Of a DNA stretch of 7,107 nt, positions 1-6,961 are shown piece after piece (the stretch's first letter is position 1; each line of letters begins with the position of its first letter). The notes under the pieces were generated by a model. That model saw nothing but the letters and a program-made list of their open reading frames with translations. It was not told the DNA's origin and did not search any database. A program made the position numbers and the translations under genes. The DNA lies in NCBI GenBank assembly GCA_020627605.1, contig JAHDGO010000104.1:1-7107 (forward strand), written 5' to 3'. The DNA is from Yoonia sp. (lineage in GTDB: Bacteria; Pseudomonadota; Alphaproteobacteria; Rhodobacterales; Rhodobacteraceae).

Positions 1-1257
1 AGCGATGCGTGATTTCAGCAGCGCGTCATAGGCCGGTGACAGGGGCAGACGCCACGCGCCTTCCCCTTCTGCCTTGGCAGCCTTGAGAAATGCGTCACTC
101 AGATCATCGGAGTTTGAGAAGACGCCAGCGTTTTCATGCCCCAAGGCGGTGATGATTGCCCCCGTCAGCGTCGCCAGATTGATCATGCCCTTGGGCTTGA
201 ACCGGTCCTGCGCGTACCACAGCACATCGGCCAGCACCAAACGCCCTTCGGCGTCGGTATTGATGATCTCGACAGTGTCGCCTTTCATCGATCTGACGAC
301 GTCACCGGGGCGGGTGGCATTGCCTGATGGCATGTTTTCCACCAGTCCGACGAGGCCCACGACATTGGCCTTGGCCTTGCGCAGGGCCAGCGTGCGCATC
401 ACGCCTGCCACGACACCAGCGCCGCCCATATCCATGGTCATTTCTTCCATGCCAGCGGCAGGTTTCAGGCTGATCCCGCCAGTATCAAAGACCACGCCTT
501 TGCCGACCAATGCAAACGGTGCCTCTGACCCGCCGCCATTCCACGACATGACCACCACTTTCGATGGGCTGTCAGAGCCTTGTCCCACACTCAAAAGCGT
601 CCGCATTCCCAGCTTGGTCAGGTCGTCTTCTTCAAGGATCTCGACGTCCAGACCCAATTCCTGCATCGCGGCCAGACGGGCAGCGAAATCATCCGTTGTC
701 AGTACATTGGCGGGTTCGTTCGTCAGATCGCGGGTGAAAAACACGCCTTCCGCAATGGCCGCCATCGGGGCGGCGGATTTCGCCACTGCCTCTGGCTTTG
801 ACACCATAAAGGCGATCTTGCCCTTTGATTTGCGCTCTGCCGTTTTGTGGGCGTCAAAGACATAGCCACGCAGGGCCAGACCCAGCGCGATTTCATCAGC
901 GCGGGCAATTGTGCCGCCAAGCACCAGCAAATCCTGCCCGTTCTGCTCTTTGGCCAATTGCGCCCCAGCTTTGCGCGCCTCTTGCGAGGATGGCTTGCGC
1001 CCCAGCTTGACCAGCAAAACAGCCGCAGCCGCCATACCTGCCGGATAGGCCAGCGCGGTCACATCGCCGGGGTCCATCTTGGCAAAGGCGTCACTTTCGA
1101 CGACACGGGCCAGCGCCTTGCGCGTCAGCGTGTTGACCTTGCGCGCACCGGCATCCAGCTTGCCATCGGCATCAACAAAGACGGCCACCCTGCCTTCTGC
1201 CGTGGCGATGGCATCAAGATCGACCTCTTTAAACTGGATTTCGGCTGGCGTCGTCAT
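1..1257 (-). CDS. pepA: Leucyl aminopeptidase, M17 family (3' end cut by the window)
   Basis: Cytosolic two-metal aminopeptidase that removes N-terminal residues, preferentially leucine, from peptides; M17 enzymes normally form hexamers. The reading frame runs 419 codons from the ATG at 1257-1255 to the window edge without a stop. An E. coli-sized protein (about 503 residues) would need roughly 70-85 more. Residues 1-165 are the variable N-terminal domain and the rest is the catalytic domain. The M17 signature NTDAEGRL is at residues 333-340 (nt 238-261). Metal and catalytic residues are all present: K253 and D258 in VGKGVVFDTGG, K265, D276, and D335, E337, R339. They match E. coli K270, D275, K282, D293, D352, E354 and R356 (numbering from memory) with a constant offset of 17, so the enzyme should be active. 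The start is supported by an AAGGA Shine-Dalgarno six bases upstream. It is transcribed divergently from lptF, as in E. coli. E. coli PepA also binds DNA (XerCD recombination, carAB control); nothing here shows whether this one does. Confidence 0.97.
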   Translation of the reverse strand, partial: MTTPAEIQFKEVDLDAIATAEGRVAVFVDADGKLDAGARKVNTLTRKALARVVESDAFAKMDPGDVTALAYPAGMAAAAVLLVKLGRKPSSQEARKAGAQLAKEQNGQDLLVLGGTIARADEIALGLALRGYVFDAHKTAERKSKGKIAFMVSKPEAVAKSAAPMAAIAEGVFFTRDLTNEPANVLTTDDFAARLAAMQELGLDVEILEEDDLTKLGMRTLLSVGQGSDSPSKVVVMSWNGGGSEAPFALVGKGVVFDTGGISLKPAAGMEEMTMDMGGAGVVAGVMRTLALRKAKANVVGLVGLVENMPSGNATRPGDVVRSMKGDTVEIINTDAEGRLVLADVLWYAQDRFKPKGMINLATLTGAIITALGHENAGVFSNSDDLSDAFLKAAKAEGEGAWRLPLSPAYDALLKSRIA

Positions 1258-1263
1258 GGGCTA

Positions 1264-1268
1264 TCCTT
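1264..1268 (-). promoter_or_regulatory. Ribosome binding site of pepA
   Basis: AAGGA on the minus strand, six bases before the ATG at 1257. It is the only good Shine-Dalgarno match near the start and fixes the pepA start codon. Confidence 0.75.
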
Positions 1269-1337
1269 CTTGGGAAACGCGGTTTTGCAGATGTCGTAGC
1301 CTGCCCCCGCCACAATGACCAGATAGCGGTTCAATCC

Positions 1338-1363
1338 GTCGCAGGCTTGCGCTAGTTTGCGAC
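1338..1363. repeat. Inverted repeat GTCGCA-N14-TGCGAC, possible operator
   Basis: GTCGCA at 1338-1343 and its exact reverse complement TGCGAC at 1358-1363 are separated by 14 bases, with arm centres 20 bases apart, about two helical turns. It sits near the middle of the divergent intergenic region, where a regulator could affect pepA, lptF or both. The arms are short and do not extend, so chance is a real possibility. The long loop and lack of a T-tract argue against a terminator. Confidence 0.3.
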
Positions 1364-1384
1364 CAACAGGCAGGCAGCCCGCAC

Positions 1385-1390
1385 AAAGGA
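1385..1390 (+). promoter_or_regulatory. Ribosome binding site of lptF
   Basis: AAAGGA ends seven bases before the GTG at 1398. This strong, well-placed Shine-Dalgarno is what supports a GTG start over the ATG eight codons... at 1419-1421 (codon 8), which would remove the cytoplasmic N-terminus ahead of the first membrane helix. Confidence 0.75.
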
Positions 1391-1397
1391 CGGCAGA

Positions 1398-2528
1398 GTG
1401 GCACGATTTGACAGATACATGCTGTCGCAGCTGATGGTGCTGTTTGGGTTTTTCAGCCTGATCCTTGTCCTGATCTACTGGATCAACCGGGCGGTCGTAC
1501 TGTTTGACCAACTGATCGCTGACGGGCAGTCAGCATGGGTTTTTCTGGAATTCACGGCGCTGTCGCTGCCATCGGTGATCCGGCTGGCACTGCCGCTGGC
1601 CGCCTTTGCTGCCGCGATTTATGTCACCAACCGGATGAGCACGGAATCCGAACTGACGGTCGTGCAGGCAACCGGCTATTCCCCCTTCCGGCTGGCGCGT
1701 CCCGTGGCCATCTTCGGGCTGATCGTGGCGGGGTTGATGTCTTTGCTGATGCATATCCTTGTGCCCCTCAGCAGTGCGCAGCTGGAAACACGCGAAGCTG
1801 AGATCGCCCAGAACCTGACCGCGCGCCTGCTGACCGAAGGGCAGTTTCTGGAACCGATCGACAACGTCACCTTCTACATTCGTGACATCACCCCAGAGGG
1901 GGAGTTGCTGGATGTATTCCTTGCCGATTTCCGCGATGCCGAGGATGAGATCACCTATACAGCGCGCAAGGCGTTTCTTGTGCGCGAAGGCGACCTGACC
2001 CAACTGGTCATGATCGATGGTATGGTGCAGACACTGCGGCGCGCCGATGCGCGTCTGTTCACCACCCGGTTTGACGATTTTGCCTATAACATCAGCAATA
2101 TGGTGGGTGGCCCTGCCACGGCACGGCTGCGTGACGCGCATCTGTTCACATGGGAATTGCTGGCGGCAGACCCGGCGCTTCTGGCAGAGACACGGCGCAG
2201 CAAGGCCAGGTTTCTGTCGCGCGCGCACGATCGGTTCAACCAGTCACTTCTTGGCATGGTCGCGGCCCTTCTGGGCTTTGCCGCGCTGATGGTGGGCGGC
2301 TACAGCCGTTTTGGCGTCTGGAAACAGATCGTGGGTGGCATCGCACTGATCATCGTGGTCAAGGCGGTAGAAACCACAGGTCTGCGCATGTCGCGCGCAA
2401 ACGAGGATCTGTGGTTTGCTGCCTATCTGCCAAGCCTTGTCGGATTTCTGATCATCTGGTTCCTGCTGTTCTGGGCCGCGCGGCCCACCCTGTTTCACCG
2501 GCGCAGACGGGACGCGGTTGCGCCATGA
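1398..2528 (+). CDS. lptF: LPS export ABC transporter permease LptF
   Basis: Inner-membrane permease subunit of LptB2FG, which uses LptB-driven ATP hydrolysis to extract LPS from the outer leaflet of the inner membrane and pass it to LptC/LptA. The protein is 376 residues, close to the E. coli length of about 366. It shows the LptF/LptG layout: membrane helices near residues 12-35, 52-76 and 100-124, a periplasmic beta-jellyroll near 125-275, then helices near 280-300, 308-327 and 340-361. Between helices 2 and 3 is the cytoplasmic coupling segment NRMSTESELTVVQATGYS (78-95); its acidic residues E83/E85 match the region that contacts LptB in E. coli. The C-terminus is a basic tail with four consecutive arginines (368-371). 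The start is GTG with a good RBS. Its stop overlaps the lptG start (ATGA). LptF is assigned rather than LptG because it is the first gene of the pair, next to pepA as in E. coli, and by sequence character; the two are paralogues. Confidence 0.95.
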   Translation: MARFDRYMLSQLMVLFGFFSLILVLIYWINRAVVLFDQLIADGQSAWVFLEFTALSLPSVIRLALPLAAFAAAIYVTNRMSTESELTVVQATGYSPFRLARPVAIFGLIVAGLMSLLMHILVPLSSAQLETREAEIAQNLTARLLTEGQFLEPIDNVTFYIRDITPEGELLDVFLADFRDAEDEITYTARKAFLVREGDLTQLVMIDGMVQTLRRADARLFTTRFDDFAYNISNMVGGPATARLRDAHLFTWELLAADPALLAETRRSKARFLSRAHDRFNQSLLGMVAALLGFAALMVGGYSRFGVWKQIVGGIALIIVVKAVETTGLRMSRANEDLWFAAYLPSLVGFLIIWFLLFWAARPTLFHRRRRDAVAP

Positions 2529-3619
2529 TCCTGCATCGCTATTTCGCCCGCCGCTTTCTTGTCACCTTTCTGGGTGTTGGCACGGTGTTCTTCCTGATCA
2601 TGCTGTTTATTGATCTGATCGAACAGTTGCGCCGGTTTGGCGGGGCTGACGCCGGGTTTGGCGAGGTGCTGATGCTCAGCCTTCTGAACCTGCCACAGGG
2701 GCTTTACCAGATATTGCCGTTGATCATGATCCTTGCGGCGGTGGCCCTGTTTCTCAGCCTCGCGCGGTCGTCGGAAATGGTGGTGACACGCGGGGCGGGA
2801 CGCTCTGCCATCGGGGCGCTGATGGCACCACTGTTCGTGGCGCTGATGATCGGGCTTTTGGCCATTGGCGTGCTGAACCCCATCGTTGCGGGCACGTCCA
2901 AGGCGTATGAGGCGCAAAGCGACGCCTTGCGTGGCAGCAGTTCCGTGCTTTCGGTCGGGTCTGCCGGGCTGTGGCTGCGGCAGGGCAACGCTGACGGGCA
3001 GACAGTGATCCGGGCGCAACGCGCCAATCTGGACGGCACGGCGCTGACCGGTGTGACCTTCCTGACCTTCACCCCTGACGGCATTCCCGCCAGACGGATC
3101 AACGCGGCCTCGGCAGAACTGCAATCAGGCGCATGGCTGCTGCGTGACACGAAATCCTGGACATTGGCCGACACCACCATTCCAGAGGCCGGTGCGACAA
3201 CGGCTGCGACAATGTCAGTGCCATCAACCCTGACCGCTGACCAGATCAGGGATAGTTTCGGCACCCCCTCCTCCATCCCGATATGGGAGCTACCGGCCTT
3301 TATCGAACGGCTGCAAAGCGCCGGTTTTTCCGCGCAGCGCCATCTAGTCTGGTTTCATGGAGAGCTCGCCCTGCCAGCCTTCCTTGTCGCCATGATGCTG
3401 ATCGGAGCCAGCTTTACCGTCTATCACCAAAGGGGGGCGCGGACCGGGCTGATGGTGGTCTTTGCCGTCATTCTGGCCTTTATCGCCTATTTCGTCAGAA
3501 ACTTCGCGCTGGTCCTGGGCGAGAATGGCCAATTGCCTGTCCTGCTGGCCGCATGGGCACCGCCGCTTGCGGTCATCGGCCTCTCGCTGACGCTGCTTTT
3601 GCACTACGAGGACGGCTGA
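2525..3619 (+). CDS. lptG: LPS export ABC transporter permease LptG
   Basis: Second permease subunit of LptB2FG; with LptF it forms the membrane cavity that holds LPS before it is pushed onto the periplasmic bridge. The protein is 364 residues, a normal family length. Membrane helices lie near 10-32, 54-80 and 98-122, the periplasmic beta-jellyroll spans about 125-275, and helices follow near 278-298, 307-329 and 338-360. The coupling segment ARSSEMVVTRGAG (80-92) carries E84, the likely counterpart of the conserved coupling-helix glutamate of E. coli LptG (E88, from memory). The reading frame is open for another 125 codons upstream, but that part only overlaps lptF in another frame. The ATG at 2525 gives the family N-terminus MILHRYFARRF. 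The ATG overlaps the lptF TGA by four bases and has no clear Shine-Dalgarno, so initiation probably depends on ribosomes finishing lptF. This coupling would favour equal LptF and LptG synthesis. Confidence 0.95.
   Translation: MILHRYFARRFLVTFLGVGTVFFLIMLFIDLIEQLRRFGGADAGFGEVLMLSLLNLPQGLYQILPLIMILAAVALFLSLARSSEMVVTRGAGRSAIGALMAPLFVALMIGLLAIGVLNPIVAGTSKAYEAQSDALRGSSSVLSVGSAGLWLRQGNADGQTVIRAQRANLDGTALTGVTFLTFTPDGIPARRINAASAELQSGAWLLRDTKSWTLADTTIPEAGATTAATMSVPSTLTADQIRDSFGTPSSIPIWELPAFIERLQSAGFSAQRHLVWFHGELALPAFLVAMMLIGASFTVYHQRGARTGLMVVFAVILAFIAYFVRNFALVLGENGQLPVLLAAWAPPLAVIGLSLTLLLHYEDG
3608..3612 (+). promoter_or_regulatory. Ribosome binding site of lptD inside the end of lptG
   Basis: GAGGA lies in the last codons of lptG, six bases before the lptD ATG at 3619. 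It selects this start over upstream in-frame codons and gives lptD its own initiation site in addition to coupling with lptG. Confidence 0.7.
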
Positions 3620-5718
3620 TGCGCTGGCTTTGCCTGATCCTTTTGTTGATGACCCCGCAGCTTGCGGCGGCACAGGGTGCGGCCACGCTGGTGGCCGATA
3701 ATGTCAGCCTGAACGAAGACCAACAGCTGATCGCCAGCGGCAATGTCGAGGTTCTTTTCGACGGCACACGGCTAACGGCGCAGGCCATCATCTATGATCA
3801 GCGCAGTGACACGCTGGAGATCACCGGGCCGATTTTTCTGAAGACGGCGGATGGCACCATTCTGACGGCGGACCGGGCCACGCTCGACCCGCGCCTGGAA
3901 AACGGGATGCTGCAAAGCGCGCGGATCGTGCTGGACCAGCAGTTGCAACTGGTCGCCAACCAGATTGACCGGCGCGACGGGCAATATTCGCAGCTTTACA
4001 AATCCGCAGCCACATCCTGCCGGGTCTGCGGCAACACGCCGCCCTTGTGGGAAATCCGGGCAGAGCGTGTCGTCCACGACCGGTCAAACCGGCAGCTTTA
4101 TTTTGAGAATGCGACCTTCCACGTGCGTGGCATCCCACTGGTCTGGCTGCCCCGTATGCGCTTGCCGGACCCGACGCTCGACCGCGCCACCGGGTTTCTG
4201 ATCCCTGAACAGCGCAACACCAGCCAATTGGGCACAGGTATCAAGGTCCCCTATTTCATCACGCTGGGCGATCACAAGGACCTGACGCTGACGCCCTATT
4301 TGTCGCCGGAAACCCGCACGCTGGAGCTGGTCTACCGACAGGCCTTTGCCAATGGTGACCTGCGGGTGCGCGGCGCTGTCAGTGACGATACACTGCGCAC
4401 GACCGACCGCTCTTACGTCTTTGCAAACGCCAATTTCAATCTGCCAAACGATTACCGCCTGCGTTTCGATATCGAAGCCGCAAGCGACAGGGCCTATCTG
4501 CGCCAATACGGCTACTCTGGCAAAGACAGGCTCGACAGCGCGATCAGCCTGGAACGCATAGATGACCGGTCGCTCTACCGTGGCCGCTACACCTATTACC
4601 AGACGCTTCGCGATGATGAGGTAAACAGCTCGCTGCCGCCGATCATCGCCGATCTGTCCTACGGGCAGCGTTTCACGCCCGCATTCGGTGGCACGGTGGA
4701 CTATGAAACCAGCCTCGATATCGCCTACCGCTACAGTGATGCAGACGGCGATGCGGGCCGGGATGTGGTGCGTGGCGGCGTCAAGGGAGGTTGGCAGGAC
4801 AGCCGTATCCTTGCCGGAGGCATATTGGCCGAGGCCAAGCTTGAAGCGCGCGCTGACCTTTATGTCGTGGACAACGACAGCACCTATGCCGAAACCCTCG
4901 TCAGGATCGTTCCCGCTGGTGGCATCGCCCTGCGCTGGCCGCTGGGACTGCAAACCGCGACCGGGGCCACCCATCTGCTGGAGCCTGTCATCAGCCTGTC
5001 ATGGGCGCAAAGCCTTGGCGGCACCCCGCCGAATGAAGACAGCATCAGGACCGAACTGGACCGCGCCAACCTCTTTGATCTGTCACGGTTTGCTGGCGAT
5101 GACGCCTATGAAACCGGCTCTCAGGCGGCGGCGGGGCTGGTCTGGACACGGATCGGTGCCTCTGGCGCGGTCAGCACGGTTGGCATCGGGCGCGTCTTCC
5201 GGGCAGAGACGCAAGACGGCTTCACCCGGTCCTCGGGCCTTGATGAACGCCGCTCCGATCTGTTGATCGCCGCACAGCTGAGCCTGCAACCTGACCTGAT
5301 CTGGGACACCCGCAGCCTGTGGGACGACAGCAGTGGCCTGACCGTCGCCGACAGCAGGCTCGAGTGGAACTTTGACACCGTCTCGCTGGCCGCCAACTAT
5401 ATCTGGCAGCGCAAGGATACAGCAGAAAACCGGGACGAGACGATCTCTGAATGGAGTTTCGACAGCAGCTTTGATCTGAACCGCGCATGGACCGTGGATA
5501 TCGACGGGCGCTACGACGTGGCCGCCGACCGTCCTGTCAGCGCCGGGATCAATGTGGAATGGCAAAACGAATGTGTGACCATCGACGTTTCCGCCTCGCG
5601 CCGCTTTGGTGCATCCGATACGGTTGAACCGACAACGACTTATGGCATAAGCGGAACAATCAGCGGCTTTTCCACCGGGCGGGCCGCTGGCAACCTTGGC
5701 ACCGGGTGCAGGAATTAG
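3619..5718 (+). CDS. lptD: LPS-assembly outer-membrane protein LptD
   Basis: Outer-membrane beta-barrel translocon that, with lipoprotein LptE, inserts LPS into the outer leaflet. The protein is 699 residues (E. coli about 784). A signal peptide covers residues 1-18 (MRWLCLILLL... ending LAAA, then QG). An OstA/LptA-like beta-jellyroll follows at about 20-130, and the rest is the barrel domain, with alternating polar/aromatic strands. The conserved region around RAERVVHDRSNRQLYFENA (148-166) and IPLVWLPRMRLPD...TGFLIP is typical of LptD. Mature-chain cysteines are C134 and C137 (a CRVC motif before the barrel), C652 (just before a late strand) and C697 (third from the C-terminus). The last strand appears to end at F684. 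The frame is open 112 codons further upstream, but that only overlaps lptG; the ATG at 3619 gives the signal peptide and has an RBS. It overlaps the lptG stop by one base (TGATG). LptE is not in this window. Confidence 0.96.
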   Translation: MRWLCLILLLMTPQLAAAQGAATLVADNVSLNEDQQLIASGNVEVLFDGTRLTAQAIIYDQRSDTLEITGPIFLKTADGTILTADRATLDPRLENGMLQSARIVLDQQLQLVANQIDRRDGQYSQLYKSAATSCRVCGNTPPLWEIRAERVVHDRSNRQLYFENATFHVRGIPLVWLPRMRLPDPTLDRATGFLIPEQRNTSQLGTGIKVPYFITLGDHKDLTLTPYLSPETRTLELVYRQAFANGDLRVRGAVSDDTLRTTDRSYVFANANFNLPNDYRLRFDIEAASDRAYLRQYGYSGKDRLDSAISLERIDDRSLYRGRYTYYQTLRDDEVNSSLPPIIADLSYGQRFTPAFGGTVDYETSLDIAYRYSDADGDAGRDVVRGGVKGGWQDSRILAGGILAEAKLEARADLYVVDNDSTYAETLVRIVPAGGIALRWPLGLQTATGATHLLEPVISLSWAQSLGGTPPNEDSIRTELDRANLFDLSRFAGDDAYETGSQAAAGLVWTRIGASGAVSTVGIGRVFRAETQDGFTRSSGLDERRSDLLIAAQLSLQPDLIWDTRSLWDDSSGLTVADSRLEWNFDTVSLAANYIWQRKDTAENRDETISEWSFDSSFDLNRAWTVDIDGRYDVAADRPVSAGINVEWQNECVTIDVSASRRFGASDTVEPTTTYGISGTISGFSTGRAAGNLGTGCRN
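5710..5714 (+). promoter_or_regulatory. Ribosome binding site of surA
   Basis: AGGAA at the end of lptD precedes three consecutive in-frame ATG codons at 5719, 5722 and 5725. Counted from AGGA (5710-5713), the spacings are 5, 8 and 11 bases, so the first two starts are the most plausible and the sequence does not decide between them. Confidence 0.55.
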
Positions 5719-6957
5719 ATGATGATGCGTTTAAAACTGACCGCAGCGCGGCTGCACTTGGCGGTGCTTTTGGTGGCAATGATCGCTGTCACCCCCCCTG
5801 CGGCAACGGCACAGGGCCAACTGTCCCCCGCGATTACAGTCAACGACCGCGTGATCACGCAGTACGAGCTCAACCAGCGCGCCCGCCTCTTGCAGGTCTT
5901 TCGCACCCCCGGCAATGTGACAGAGGCCGCCCGCGAAGCGCTGATCGAGGACCGCCTGAAACAGCAGGAATTTGACCGCTTCAACATCACCCTGCCCGCA
6001 GAAGCCCTGCAGGTAGAGTTGGAGGCCTTTGCAGGCCGGGCCAATATGTCGCTGGCACAATTCAGCAATATGCTGGCCCAGAACGGTGTCGATATCAGCA
6101 CGTTGGAAGAATTCGTGCGTGTCGGTGTGCTGTGGCGGGACTACATCCGCAGCCGGTTCAACCGCGAAGTCGATGTGACAGACGCAGACGTCGAACGCGC
6201 ACTGGCCCGTCGCGGCAATGCGCCGACGCAGTTGGAGGTGTTGCTGACCGAAATCATCATCGCCGCCCCGCCAGACCGCGCCGCCCGCGCCCGGCAGGCC
6301 GCCAACCAGATCTCTCGCCTGCGCAGCTTTGCCGAATTTGAAAGTGCCGCGCGACAGGTCTCTGCCCTGCCCTCGCGCGAAAACGGCGGGCGTCTGGGCT
6401 GGTTGCCGATTGACAACTACCCGCCGCAGTTGCGCGCACTTCTGCTGGATCTTGACGTCGGCGAAGTGACAGAGCCGATTGAAATCCCCAACGGCATTGC
6501 CCTGTTCCAGAAGCGCGGCCAGCGCGAGGCGCGCCGCGCCGTCACCCCGCCGGTCAGCATTGACTACGCCGCCTATTACATCCCCGGTGGTCAGTCCGCC
6601 GCAGGGCAGCAATTGGCCGCACAGGTGCGTGCACAGGTCGATACCTGCGATGACCTTTACGGCGTGGCCAAGAACCAACCGCAAGAGGTGCTGGACCGCC
6701 TGACACTGGCCCCCGCGGATATCCCGCGCGACGTGGCCATTGAGCTTGCGCGCCTTGACCCCGGAGAGGTGTCAACCAGTCTGACCCGCGATAACGGCCA
6801 GACATTGGTGTTCCTGATGCTTTGCGCCCGCAATGCCGCTGGCAGCGACGGCGCCGACCCGGAAACGATTGGCAACCAGATCCGCTCGCAACGGCTGGCC
6901 GCCCTTGCCGAGGCGCTGCTGGAGGATTTGCGCGCCTCTGCCGTCATCCGGCCCTGA
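5719..6957 (+). CDS. surA: Periplasmic chaperone / peptidyl-prolyl isomerase SurA
   Basis: Periplasmic chaperone that keeps unfolded outer-membrane proteins competent and delivers them to the BAM complex; LptD is a known client in E. coli. The protein is 412 residues (E. coli 428). A signal peptide covers about 1-31 (hydrophobic core 12-22, ending ATA before QG). The N-terminal SurA domain (about 38-165) opens with AITVNDRVITQYELNQRARLL, the family hallmark. A parvulin-like domain spans about 170-269, with LEVLLTEIII, GGRLGWLP (223-230) and a closing VGEVTEPIEIPNGIALFQ. A second, poorly conserved parvulin-like segment spans about 280-370 (SIDYAAYYIP ... LDPGEVSTSL ... LVFLMLCAR), followed by a C-terminal helix that would pack on the N-domain. 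Two cysteines, C310 and C369, lie in this second segment. The gene starts immediately after the lptD stop, with three consecutive ATGs. The order lptD-surA-pdxA is the same as in E. coli. A generic parvulin-type foldase is the alternative, but the N-terminal domain and context favour SurA. Confidence 0.93.
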   Translation: MMMRLKLTAARLHLAVLLVAMIAVTPPAATAQGQLSPAITVNDRVITQYELNQRARLLQVFRTPGNVTEAAREALIEDRLKQQEFDRFNITLPAEALQVELEAFAGRANMSLAQFSNMLAQNGVDISTLEEFVRVGVLWRDYIRSRFNREVDVTDADVERALARRGNAPTQLEVLLTEIIIAAPPDRAARARQAANQISRLRSFAEFESAARQVSALPSRENGGRLGWLPIDNYPPQLRALLLDLDVGEVTEPIEIPNGIALFQKRGQREARRAVTPPVSIDYAAYYIPGGQSAAGQQLAAQVRAQVDTCDDLYGVAKNQPQEVLDRLTLAPADIPRDVAIELARLDPGEVSTSLTRDNGQTLVFLMLCARNAAGSDGADPETIGNQIRSQRLAALAEALLEDLRASAVIRP

Positions 6958-6961
6958 GTTG

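Larger units (their letters stand above)
1258..1397. promoter_or_regulatory. Divergent pepA/lptF intergenic region, presumed promoters for both directions
   Basis: This 140-base gap lies between the start codons of two divergent genes, so promoters for pepA and for the lptF-to-pdxA operon are expected here. No convincing sigma-70 -35/-10 pair could be picked by eye on either strand. A TTGAAC-like element lies on the minus strand near 1328-1333 and TTGCAG on the plus strand at 1285-1290, but neither has a good -10 at normal spacing. The region also contains a 6-base inverted repeat (1338-1363) and several CAGGC copies (1342-1375). Its role as promoter region is inferred from gene orientation. 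Confidence 0.6.

Noticed and set aside
74..865. 263-codon plus-strand open frame opposite pepA
   Set aside because: Ser/Pro/Thr-rich low-complexity translation antisense to the well-supported M17 peptidase, whose catalytic residues are all encoded on the other strand.
1338..1380. Rho-independent terminator in the intergenic region
   Set aside because: The only dyad has a 14-base loop, 6-base arms and no T-tract on either strand, and divergent genes do not need a terminator between them.
1530..2228. 232-codon open frame on the minus strand opposite lptF
   Set aside because: Unusual composition (many His, Gln, Arg and Cys), no domain, and wholly within lptF; considered shadow.
2150..2524. 125-codon upstream extension of the lptG frame, hinting at an LptF-LptG alternate product
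   Set aside because: It overlaps lptF out of frame, and its translation is Arg/Gly-rich without a fold. The ATG at 2525 gives the conserved family N-terminus.
3283..3618. 112-codon upstream extension of the lptD frame
   Set aside because: It overlaps lptG out of frame; the ATG at 3619 has an RBS and gives a proper signal peptide, which the longer form would bury.
4084..4974. 296-codon open frame on the minus strand opposite lptD
   Set aside because: Complete overlap with the LptD barrel, no family resemblance, no RBS-supported start and no operon context; considered antisense shadow.
5731..6684. 317-codon open frame on the minus strand opposite surA
   Set aside because: It lies wholly inside surA, which has clear family motifs. 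The frame is a by-product of GC-rich codon use, and the protein is rich in Cys, His, Gln and Arg with no recognisable domain.
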